Assembly (NCBI GenBank): GCA_030142905.1 | Contig: JASJOG010000070.1 | Location: 1,527,546-1,591,545 of the forward strand | DNA from: Heliopora coerulea | Taxonomy: Eukaryota > Cnidaria > Anthozoa > Scleralcyonacea > Helioporidae | DNA: 64,000 bases | Direction: 5' to 3' | In this document: positions 56,238 through 64,000 of the stretch, piece after piece | Position numbering within the stretch: position 1 is the stretch's first letter | Layout: every line of letters starts with the position of its first letter | The notes under the pieces: generated by a model | Databases searched by the model: none | What the model saw: the letters and a program-made list of their open reading frames with translations, nothing else | Told to the model about the DNA's origin: nothing | Program-made: the position numbers and the translations under genes

Positions 56238-58213
56238 CTATATATACATACATACACAAATATATATACATATATATATAAAGCTTAAAAAAACCAGCCA
56301 ACACCAAGAACTTAAAAACAATATAAACCACTCAGCATAAGTTCCTTTTTTTACCAATCTTTATTATCAATGTTTCGGGGACTGTCCCTTTATCAAGAAT
56401 AAACACGATAGCAGATAAAACTAACTTATATAACAAAGTTTTCTAATTAACATATATCTTTACAAAATATTAAAAAATACAAAATGTAAATTAAAAATCC
56501 CGAAGGTTAAACCCATATGGTAAAAATGTGTTTAATTTATATACCCAAAAGCTCTCTCTAGCCGTGGGATCCCTTGTATTCGTCTTATAAATAATTTTCA
56601 CCACTAAATCACTTAAACCCACATCCCCATCTCCAAAAAAATGTGAATACAAGTGCTTCCCCGGGATATTTTGTTGTCCTCTACCATATCTGTTAAGGCT
56701 ACTCTTATGGTTATTAAAGCGTATCCTAAATGTATTGGCTGTGCTACCAATATATTGTTTACCACGCCTTTTACACTTAATGAGATGAACAACCCCATTG
56801 GAATCACAATCAAATACATAATTAATCACACTTTCTATTCCCCAAACTATCCGTAAAATTCTCCCCTTCTTCCACAAAATTACAAATTTGACATCTTATC
56901 TTACCGCTCTTAACCATACCCCCTTTATTAGATCGCCTATTTCCAACCTTACTTCTGACTAACTCATCCTTTAAACTCTTTGGTCTTCGAAAACTTACCC
57001 GAGGTGGTTCTGTAAAGATGTCACCCCAGACATGTAAAAAAGGGTATACCTTACGGTCAGGCATTGAGACTTAGAAGGATTTGCGATTCAGAGGAAGTCT
57101 TTGAGAATAGGGTTATCGAACTTAAGAGTTATTTAACTAAGAGAGGTTTTAAATCTGGGGAGGTTGATAATCAATTACAAAAAGCGAGGGAGGTTGATAG
57201 AAGTAGTTTACTTGCACGGGATTCGGGGCGTGGTAACTCGGAAGAAAGAGTAACGCTGTCGATAGATTTTCATCCAGCGTTCTCTCGTATTGGGTATGAA
57301 ATGAGGGAATTTGTTAATATTTTGCATGCTTCGGATGACATGAAGCAAATCTTTCAAAAAAAAAGGGACTTATTCTGAGTGGTTTACATACATATATATA
57401 TGTCTATACATATATGTATACATAAATGTATACATAAATGTGTACATATATACATACATATATACATACATACATACATACATACATGAATAAATAAATA
57501 AATGAATAAATAAATAAATTAATAAATGTATTTTAAATTCTTCTGAATATTCGGATATGGCTGATTGTATAAATAACAGAAAACACCCAATTGAAATTTC
57601 TGCCTGAATTAATGAAAAATGATTGTAAATTAATCAAATTTCAATATTTAATAACCTACCACATTTGTAGGTAACGGATAAATATTTGTAGACATTTGGA
57701 CAAGGATCTTTGAAGGTACTTTTATTCGCCGAGATGCTACAGTTAGCTTTTCCGTCACAAATTCGTTTTACTATGGGATAGGCGTCTTTTACAAAGCAGC
57801 TGAACTCAGCTGAATCCGACGTTGGAGGTCTTGGACAGATAATCGATCCAGGATATTCTCGTCCATAAAAAGCTGATTGAATGCTTAGAGCAAGCCACTT
57901 GCTTCGACAACTTAACGTCATCACCGAATATTGACAAACCAGTTGAGCACTAGTCTTACTTGATAACGTAGGAGCCATAGACTTGGTAGGTGAAACGATA
58001 TCTGTTCTTTTGACAGCTTTATTGGTTGGTTCAAACAAATGTTGTTGAGAAAAATTAAGTTTAAAATAAAGCAAAGAAAGACAAACAAAATAATTGAAAA
58101 TAAGAACTAAATCAGTAGTTTTAGTAAATGCTTACCAGTACTGGAAATCATTGCCGGATTTACCAAAGTTGTGTGAATCGGAGAGCTTACTGTGTTTGTA
58201 ATCGTTGTTCCAA
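53400..58213 (-). CDS. Gene D: SUEL-type lectin membrane protein (5' end not found)
   Basis: The exons are 58213-58136 (stalk), 58001-57660 (SUEL lectin), 55183-55139 (stalk) and 53500-53400 (transmembrane and stop). All junctions are phase 1 and the frame is open throughout (566 nt plus one base from an upstream exon). SUEL/rhamnose-binding lectin domains bind galactosides or rhamnose in known family members. Here the lectin replaces the Ig module of gene A within the same stalk-plus-anchor framework. Intron sequence near 53700-53790 resembles gene A intron 15178-15260. A PLE (56320-57390) sits in the intron after the lectin exon. No signal-peptide exon was found upstream; a 44-nt degenerate stalk-like exon lies at 59183-59226. 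The gene may be 5' truncated. Confidence 0.6.
54119..54502. mobile_element. hAT-like MITE with perfect 8-bp target duplication
   Basis: A 368-bp element (54127-54494) with ends CAGGGGTGGCGCCAG and the complement CTGGCGCCACCACTG. It is flanked on both sides by AATTACGT. It has internal GTCGGGGA repeats and no ORF. It lies in a gene D intron. Confidence 0.8.
54560..54625. repeat. CA/TA microsatellite
   Basis: ACACAC runs followed by TATATA. Confidence 0.9.
54898..55020 (-). repeat. Copy of the 51-kb short repeat
   Basis: The plus strand reads ATGGTAGATCGTCCAGGTTA...CTTGAGAGACTGTTGGTGACT...GACGTTTCGACGGCCTCAGAGGCGATCGTCATC, the complement of the 51358-51475 repeat including the stem motif. Confidence 0.55.
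55139..55183 (-). CDS. Gene D stalk exon downstream of lectin
   Basis: 45 nt, phase 1-1, acceptor AATATAG, donor GTAAGA. It encodes VLTLRPTKIGTTKKQ, Thr-containing and basic. Confidence 0.55.
56125..56280. repeat. CA and TATA microsatellite
   Basis: CATA, CA and TA runs immediately beyond the 3' end of a Penelope-like element. Confidence 0.88.
56320..57390 (-). mobile_element. Penelope-like element with inverted 5' part
   Basis: The minus part (57064-56491) encodes RVSFRRPKSLKDELVRSKV, a Cys pair region and, after a frameshift near 56850, the GIY-YIG core (NGVVHLIKCKRRGKQYIGST) through KLNTFLPYGFNLRDF with a natural-looking stop. The plus part (57064-57378) encodes MRLRRICDSEEVFENRVIEL and DFHPAFSRIGYEMREFV, which normally lies upstream of RVSFRR. 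The two halves diverge from about 57063. The 3' stem motif (TGATAAAGGGAC...GTCCCCGAAAC, minus) is near 56373-56395. Inverted copies of a terminal sequence (GG-ACTTAT-CTGAGTGGTTTA) bound both ends. Confidence 0.72.
57385..57530. repeat. CATA/AATA microsatellite
   Basis: TACATATA and AATAAATA runs between the PLE and the lectin exon. Confidence 0.85.
57660..58001 (-). CDS. Gene D SUEL/galactose-binding lectin exon
   Basis: 342 nt, phase 1-1, donor GTAGGT. The acceptor AACAG has a poor pyrimidine tract. The domain shows VCQYSVMTLSC, the hallmark AFYGR, ICPRP, FSC, VKRICDGKANCSI and FKDPCPNVYKYLSVTYKC, which together give the family's Cys pattern and its C-terminal DPC...KYL.V.Y.C block. Length is normal for one domain. 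It follows a Thr/Pro-rich linker. Confidence 0.8.
58136..58213 (-). CDS. Gene D stalk exon upstream of lectin
   Basis: 78 nt, phase 1-1, acceptor CCGTTTTAG, donor GTAAGC. It encodes a Thr/Ser-rich segment (VGTITNTVSSPIHTTLVNPA and onward to MISST). Confidence 0.62.
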
Positions 58214-58332
58214 CTAAAACGGAAACAGTGAGTTGTTCAACATCTGGACATTCGTTAAATAAGTGCTGTATGTGGCTGAGCATGCCCAGTGTATTAAAAT
58301 ATTATAAAACATATAAAGAAGGTTGTCAGGAG

Positions 58333-58658
58333 CAGTGGCCTACCGTGCTAAAATGTCGCACGGAGCGCCAGCAAAAGTCTCCGCCCCTTCTCCAATACAA
58401 CAATTGATAAAAAATCCGAAGATTGCATTATACGCTCCTTTGATTCTCACTTTTTAACATTAGTTTTAATAAGCGCCACTCACGAATAACCGCCGCCTGA
58501 AAAAGTTGTGAATTTAGTAAGCGCCGCAGCGCTAATTCGATTAAATACTGTAATTCGGATTTCGGAAGATTTGTGATATTGTCTTTTCCGTTTTAATAAG
58601 AGCAAAATTGCCGCCCAGGGAGCTTCGGTTCCCCCTCCGCACCATCCGTACGCCACTG
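58333..58658. mobile_element. hAT-like MITE
   Basis: The ends are CAGTGGCCTACC and the complement GTACGCCACTG, 326 bp in all. The 8-base flanks gtcaggag and cgcaggaa share CAGGA. The interior has GCGCC repeats and no ORF. Confidence 0.5.
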
Positions 58659-60248
58659 CGCAGGAAATCACGGGAACAGGTTAATAAAAGAAACAGGAAA
58701 ATAACAACCGTTCGACGTGTTAATTTTGGATTTTTCTTTTTAAATTTAGAGGAATTGAATTTTTTACAATTAATCATGCAGTAAAACATGGCGACTTTTA
58801 TATTTTCATCCTTTTCGAGTAAGAAAGAATTGTTTGTTTTTAGTATTTTGTTTTTTTAGGAGAGCTCCTATTCTTTTAAATGATGGTAACACGCAAACAT
58901 TATTAAGCTATTACATCCCAATTAGGTTTACAAGGCACTGCTGTTAAATGTACAGCTGTCATCTTTTTTTTATTCCGGTACAGTCATTTGTTTCTGAAGA
59001 TGGTATTACTTGTCCTTTTAGAGGGAAATAGACCTAAATGACTGATATAATTAGGAAAACGTGATAAGAAACTATTGTACTTATTCATTTAGAAACCCAT
59101 GGGTACTAATTTAGTATAAAGTTACTTAATTGCCTTGTAAACGGACAATAACAACACAATCTTTTCAGTATTTATTAGAGAGTTTACCATTACTAATTGA
59201 AGTAGTGGGAACGACAACGGTTGAAGTCTTACTGGAAAACTTTTTTTACAGCATTTTTAGCTGAGACTGTTCAAAGAAAAGACAAGAAAAAGATGATTAA
59301 GTCTGAATCATTTTTGGTTGAAGGTAATCACAAACAAGCAGGCCCTTAGCAGAGCCTGCTCACCAGATAAGACATCTGCCTAATTGGATGTCGTAGTATT
59401 GTGAGCAATGTGGAGGAGACAACAATATATGGTAAGCCCAACAGCATGGTTAACATTCCTTGTACTTTTCTGCCCCCATTTTATTAAATAGTACTATGAT
59501 TACCTCAGTTTTCCTTAGTATTCAAGAAATATTTAATCCACTAAAGATGAGTCTAATATCTGAAAACGTTTTTATGTGTATACCTCTTAATTTTCTTGAA
59601 TTTTTATTAGTCTTACTGGCTTACTCGCTTCGAAAATTCAGAAGAATGTATTAAAATGATAAAAAAGTAGTAAGTAATTTCATAGCACCTGGTGTTGCAA
59701 AAATTCGAAGTAAAATTTTTTCCAATTTTTTGCTATATAATCACTTGTTAAAAGTAGGGGCGGTGTGGCCCACCGGGACACCATGACATTTCCCGGTCAG
59801 CCCCAATAATTTGTTGCATGTGGGCCCTAATGATTTGTAGTAAAGCGTTATGTTAGGTGCAAAAGCAGTATAAACGTGACGTTTTGTGTAGAGTAATGAA
59901 ATTTAAAACTCATGTAGGTGCAGGCGGTCACTTTAAGTCTTTATATTTTATTATTAACGCATGTCATTTTAGACCCATTTCACGATGCCAGTTGTTTCTT
60001 GTAAGTTTTTATGTCAATGAATTTAAGGTTTTCACATCTGCAATGCACATCATGCTTTCATTGACAGCAGCCTTCTCATCCCCACCTTACTCCCCTACTA
60101 AAAGTAGGCCCCTAGCATATCATTTCCCGGCCCCTATTTGAGAGCAACGTCACCACAGGTTAAAAGGAGGTCAATTTACCACAAGACTGAATGTAAATGA
60201 GAATAAAGGTAATTTTGCTTCAAGCGTATATTTCAACATGTCTGAATT
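58659..60248. other. Stretch between gene D and the 60-kb PLE
   Basis: Apart from the degenerate exon at 59183-59226, no gene was recognised. A minus-strand signal-like stretch (TVVIFLFLLLTCS, near 58690) has no supporting splice context. Confidence 0.4.
59183..59226 (-). pseudogene. Degenerate stalk-like exon
   Basis: TTTTCCAG acceptor and GTAAAC donor enclose 44 nt, one base short of phase 1-1. The frame contains STVVVPTTSISN, typical of the stalk exons. Confidence 0.35.
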
Positions 60249-61699
60249 ATGACGTCACAGTTACGTCCGTTTATCGCTATAGAAATTAATACGGCCCGCG
60301 AAAGTCTTAATGAATTTTTGCTTTCGGACTCATTTGAAGCCGTTTCCTACATTAAAAACAATCATGATCATCTTTTCACAGAAGGCTACCAATACGTTTC
60401 ATTTGATATCGTTTCCTTATTCACCAATGTTCCCTTGTCTCGAACAATTAATATTATTTTAGATCGTATTTTAAATGAAAAACAGATTAATACCACGTTA
60501 ACTAAACGCTCTTTAAAAAAGCTTATCCTTGATTGTTGCAATAAAACCGTTTTTTCTTTCAATAATGAATTATATGAGCAGACTGTCGGTGTTTCGATGG
60601 GATCTTCTCTCGGTCCCGTGTTAGCTAACATCATACTAACAGAATTTGAACGCGTTGTCGTCACCGACCTTATTCGTTGTGGAACCATAAAATTTTATAA
60701 ATGATATGTTGATGATACGCTTGTTCTGTTAAAACCTTCCGATATTCCAAATGTTTTATTAAAGTTCAATGATTTGATCCTAACTTAAAATTTACAGTTG
60801 ACACATTTCCAGACGGCATCATCCATTTTCTTGACATCAAAATTTCGACCGATGGTACTGATGTTTATCGCAAAGAAACACACACCGGCCAATACACACA
60901 TTTTTCCAGTTTTGAACCGTTTCCGCGTAAAATCGCATGGATTAAATCTCTGTTTCATCGCGCTTTTAAAATATGTAGTACGAGGAAACTCTTTAATGAC
61001 CAAATTGCTAAAATCAAAACTTTCATGTCCTGGAACGGATATCCTAAAAATGTTAGTAAATTCCTCATTAAAATGCTTCGACGCAAACATAAAGCTGATG
61101 GTTCTGGCACTAAAAACATGACTGATGATGACAACATCCTTAAAGTTTGGATCCGAATCCCATATTTGGGAAGTCACGGAGAAAATCTTTTAAATTCCTG
61201 TTTAAAGAAAATCCGTCGTTGTTTGAAAGAACCTGTCAAGTTTATTGTCTTATACAACACTAAAAAGGTCTCATATTTTATTTCCAACAAAGACAAAATC
61301 CCAGATTTGTCTCGAAACAATGTCATTTACCAGATTACGTGCCCTGGTTGCGCCAAATCTTACTTTGCAAAGACCGACCTTTGTTTACAAAAACGTCTAT
61401 CTGAACATGCCACTCAACACAACACAAGTGCAGTTGCACAACACATTCTTCAATGTGAAGACGCACATTTCATTGTTGACCTATGCAAACAATATGACAG
61501 ACTAAACGATATTCCTTTTTCTTTTGACGCTATTTCATCCATGCACAATCTCATTTTTAAAAACTATAAGATCCTTTACTCTAACTATTCTATTAATCCT
61601 AATCAACTTTTATTTATGGAAGCTCTACATACTAAGTATCTTAAACTGCAATTAAACTCTGGTCTTAAAGCCAGCAAAGAAATCTCACTCTTTAATTAG
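60249..61699 (+). pseudogene. PLE reverse transcriptase/GIY-YIG ORF, broken
   Basis: PLE polyproteins join a telomerase-related RT to a GIY-YIG endonuclease and copy RNA at a nicked target. Here about 480 codons remain in two frames. RT motif A Asp (SFDIV) and both motif C Asp residues (YVDD) are present. In the endonuclease the GIY-YIG pair reads VIYQI and SYFAK, the second having lost the usual Gly. The nonsense codon, frameshift and 5' truncation make it inactive. Confidence 0.75.
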
Positions 61700-62004
61700 T
61701 TCGTTTTAGTTTATGCATAATTTTTTATCGACATCTTTTCATCCTGAGGCGTCAACACTTCTCACTAACTGACACAATCAATCACTGTAAATAGAGTAGG
61801 CGTTCCCTCAATTCTTCATCAATGATGAAATCACTTTTCCCATATATATGTAAACCTGAGGTCCGCTTATGTTAGTTCACTTGGTCTGAAGATGATTTTG
61901 TAATAAAATCGAAATATCAACATTTCAAAGTTTTCATCTTTCGTTAACTTTAATCTTAAGTTAAAAGATGGCCTTCTTTTTCGGTATTTGCTTTCTCTTA
62001 TATT
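60249..62004 (+). mobile_element. Penelope-like element with RT and GIY-YIG, 5' truncated
   Basis: Reverse transcriptase palm blocks are visible: YVSFDIVSLFTNVPL, the GVSMGSSLGPVLANI block and YVDDTLVL. Next come the thumb/linker (FLDIKISTDGTDVYRK, SWNGYP) and the GIY-YIG part (NVIYQITCPGCAKSYFAKTD, then RLSEH) ending at 61699. A TGA at 60702-60704 interrupts just before the YVDD motif, and a frameshift lies near 60770. The 3' tail has CTGAAGATGATTTTGTAATAAAATCGAAAT at 61888-61917. The N-terminal RT region is missing. It inserted at the edge of the copy E terminal exon: homology to gene A starts at about 62006. Confidence 0.8.
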
Positions 62005-62855
62005 CGTAGTAATTATCCAACTCACTTTCAGAAAGCGTGGAAGATAAGTACCACAGCCCCCACTACGAAAAACCATCATGAATACTACCAATATCAGAGT
62101 GCCAATAGCAAGCGACTTTATAGTCTCTAGTTCGTCATCATCATCTAACATAATCGAAAGGGAATAAAATATGTTAATATAGGATATACCCAACAATTAG
62201 TCATCCTAAGGCATCCACAGATTTATTGGAAAGTAAGGAAAGCGCGAGTTTATGGTTTCGCTCTGTTTCTGTCATCTCAGTGTAGTTTCTTTTTCCAGGA
62301 AACATTTAATCTTCGTTGTTTCTTTCCCAAGACTGTATAAAAAACTGAAACCTTCCTAAAAACAACGTGATATTCTTTACAAATACTTTCTTGTCGTAAT
62401 TTTGAAAGCTGCTGAAAGCCGTCCGACACGAAGGGCAAGTGAAATATGAATATTTGACGCACAAGGAGAAAATAAGTAAATTCCCATAAGACATTGGAAA
62501 AGTTATTGCTCTCATATCCACACCCTTGAGAATGATTCAACTGACCAAACAAAAAGGGTGGGTTAATTGTCACGACTTATTTAAAGGCAAAACATTTAGG
62601 CGTATCGACAGAGATTTCCTAACCCTGAAGTGATAATTTGGCACAACGTCAGGTAATATATAAACTGAAGACATAGAACAGCGTTCCAATTACCCTAACC
62701 AGTCTCTGGTAAAGATTTATGATATAGTTTTTCTACGGCTGCATTTTTTTTCTGATCATTATTGCAAGTGTTGTTGTTAGTAGGATATAGGAAACACAAA
62801 GAAATCTTTTTAGATAAGATTCCAATTAATTAACTTAGAATTTTATTAGCAGAGC

Positions 62856-63139
62856 TGGAAAGAGCCGAAGCAAGATTTCGAGAAAAAAATTTGTATGAGC
62901 ATTTTTTTATTGTTGGATTTTTTTGCAGAAATAGTAGTTCGGCAGAAATTATTGGTGGTACGTAAATTAAAGAATCAACAATGAGGAAGACTTTTTGGAC
63001 GATTATAGCGTTGGTTGTTTTAAACCATACGGCTTGAATGTGCTTGATTAATCGTTTGCGTACTTCATCCTTGACCAGTTTATAATCGTATTAAAATTGT
63101 TGTTTAATTTGTTATTGTCTGTATCTGGATTTGATAGAT
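62856..63139. other. ~285-base segment absent from gene A
   Basis: Between 'ttttattagcagagctg' and 'gaagacggaaccgtgccg' copy E has about 285 extra bases that gene A lacks (14865-14880). It is either an insertion here or a deletion in gene A. No coding content was recognised. Confidence 0.6.
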
Positions 63140-63327
63140 CTGAAGACGGAACCGTGCCGTAATAACGTTTTTTATCTTAAATATTTTAAGACGTTTTCTT
63201 CTGTCATTTATATTTTATTTTGAAGATTTTTAATAGACGTCTAATTATGATATGAGATTCTGTCAACTTTTCTCGTTTTAATTTGTAACACGATGGATTT
63301 CAAACAGAACTTTTCGAATATGAATAC

Positions 63328-63372
63328 CTCTTGAATTCTGTCCTTGAGATCTACCTGGGATTTCATTTGAAA
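63328..63372 (-). CDS. Copy E membrane-proximal stalk exon
   Basis: 45 nt, phase 1-1, acceptor AAATTTAG, donor GTATTC. It encodes VSNEIPGRSQGQNSR. Confidence 0.55.
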
Positions 63373-63958
63373 CTAAATTTGTCAAGAAAATAATATAAAT
63401 AAATAAATAAATAAATAAATATAAATTGAGCTAACAGAAAATTGCTTAAATGTTTCTGAGCTGCGACAAACACAACGACGTCACTTCAACCGGAAATATG
63501 CCTAATGGGAATAGATAGTCCAACTGCAATGAATCTTTGCATAAAGCACTGGAGCTTTCTCAATCAGCTCTTAACATCCGTCTGGCAGGCGCTCTAATTT
63601 CTGATTATCTCTTGGATAAAAACAGTTAAGAGTATATTACCAGTTAATCGTTATAATCTGACTAAAACTAAAGTGGTCTTTATTTACTGGAAATCGTCGG
63701 ATAAAAGCCGTGTACGTTGCAGCTCTCAAGCACCTTCCTAAACGTCTAGACGTTATACTGGCTTTTCTCTTTTCTGGTAGATAGTAAAGGGAATAAAAGC
63801 TGACAACAATTACTGAGATTTGTCTTTTGAATTTATCTGAACAAAGCTAGGTTGCTTCTGCAACGAAACCCTGTTATGCCTTCTATGTATAGCAGTTTAG
63901 GATTGCAAATTAATTATGAATTAATTTTAGTTTTATTGAGTTATCCAGGGATAAGTAC

Positions 63959-64000
63959 CTAGTGAAGATTGAGCTGCAGTGAGGATTACACTCGAAGTTG
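63959..64000 (-). CDS. Copy E type-2 stalk exon, cut by the window end
   Basis: Donor GTACTT is at 63958-63953. The visible part encodes TSSVILTAAQSSL, matching 15696-15743. The acceptor would be at about 64007. Confidence 0.55.

Larger units (their letters stand above)
62022..64000 (-). pseudogene. Copy E: duplicated 3' part of gene A, continues off the window
   Basis: Exons match gene A: 63959 to the window end (type 2), 63372-63328 (membrane-proximal stalk) and the terminal exon 62144-62022. Exon and intron order is the same and identity is high. The terminal exon has one extra A (CTACGAAAAACC versus CTACGACAACC), which shifts the frame in the middle of the transmembrane helix and replaces its second half with FRSGGCGTYLPRF. 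The stalk exons are intact. Upstream exons lie beyond 64000, so the state of the whole gene is unknown. Confidence 0.65.

Noticed and set aside
1..64000. CRISPR arrays, rRNA genes, operons
   Set aside because: None visible; the sequence is eukaryotic in character and tandem repeats are microsatellites or exon units.

Overview
The window looks like a piece of an AT-rich animal genome, most likely an anthozoan cnidarian (reef coral or sea anemone). The evidence is many small exons with GT-AG introns, SUEL-type lectin and immunoglobulin-like exons, abundant Penelope-like elements (PLEs) with GIY-YIG endonuclease, a Crypton/ZMYM-like fragment, Tc1/mariner, hAT-type MITEs, tRNA-derived SINEs and many microsatellites. 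No bacterial-style genes, rRNA or CRISPR arrays are visible. Exon calls come from reading splice signals and reading frame by eye. Nothing was confirmed with transcripts or database searches.

The main content is a tandem cluster of small type I membrane-protein genes. Their exons are almost all symmetric phase 1-1, so they can be added, lost or skipped without breaking the frame. Gene A (minus, 28504 to 14041) reads as complete: a signal-peptide exon, an Ig-like exon, twelve mini-exons (39-60 nt) encoding a Ser/Thr-rich stalk, and a transmembrane/stop exon. Its fifteen exons sum to 1182 nt and join in one frame (393 residues). Gene B (minus, 48305 to about 37341) is a decayed tandem copy. It keeps an intact signal exon, but has a nonsense codon in the Ig exon and lost splice acceptors. 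Gene D (minus, 58213 to 53400) uses a SUEL lectin exon in place of the Ig exon, between stalk exons and a transmembrane exon; its 5' end is not found. Copy E (minus, 62144 to the window end) duplicates the 3' part of gene A, with a frameshift in the transmembrane exon. Gene C (plus, 5311 to 7308) is a divergent Ig + stalk + hydrophobic-tail paralogue on the opposite strand. A single relic exon at 12856-12905 suggests another lost member.

Layout: 1-5.3 kb is non-coding sequence, microsatellites and a MITE; 5.3-7.3 kb is gene C; 7.3-14 kb holds MITEs and foldbacks; 14-28.5 kb is gene A, with a Tc1/mariner in an intron and PLE debris in intron 1; 29-37 kb is mostly unassigned; 37-48.3 kb is gene B with a PLE inverted pair next to its first exon; 48.4-53.4 kb holds repeats and SINEs; 53.4-58.2 kb is gene D, with a PLE and a hAT MITE nearby; 60.2-62.0 kb is a 5'-truncated PLE; 62.0-64 kb is copy E.

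The architecture (signal peptide, one adhesive domain, a variable O-glycosylatable stalk, one hydrophobic C-terminal segment, almost no cytoplasmic tail) suggests cell-surface recognition or adhesion. The stalk has grown by tandem duplication of an approximately 0.7-kb unit carrying two mini-exons. A role in self/non-self or microbial recognition is inference only.
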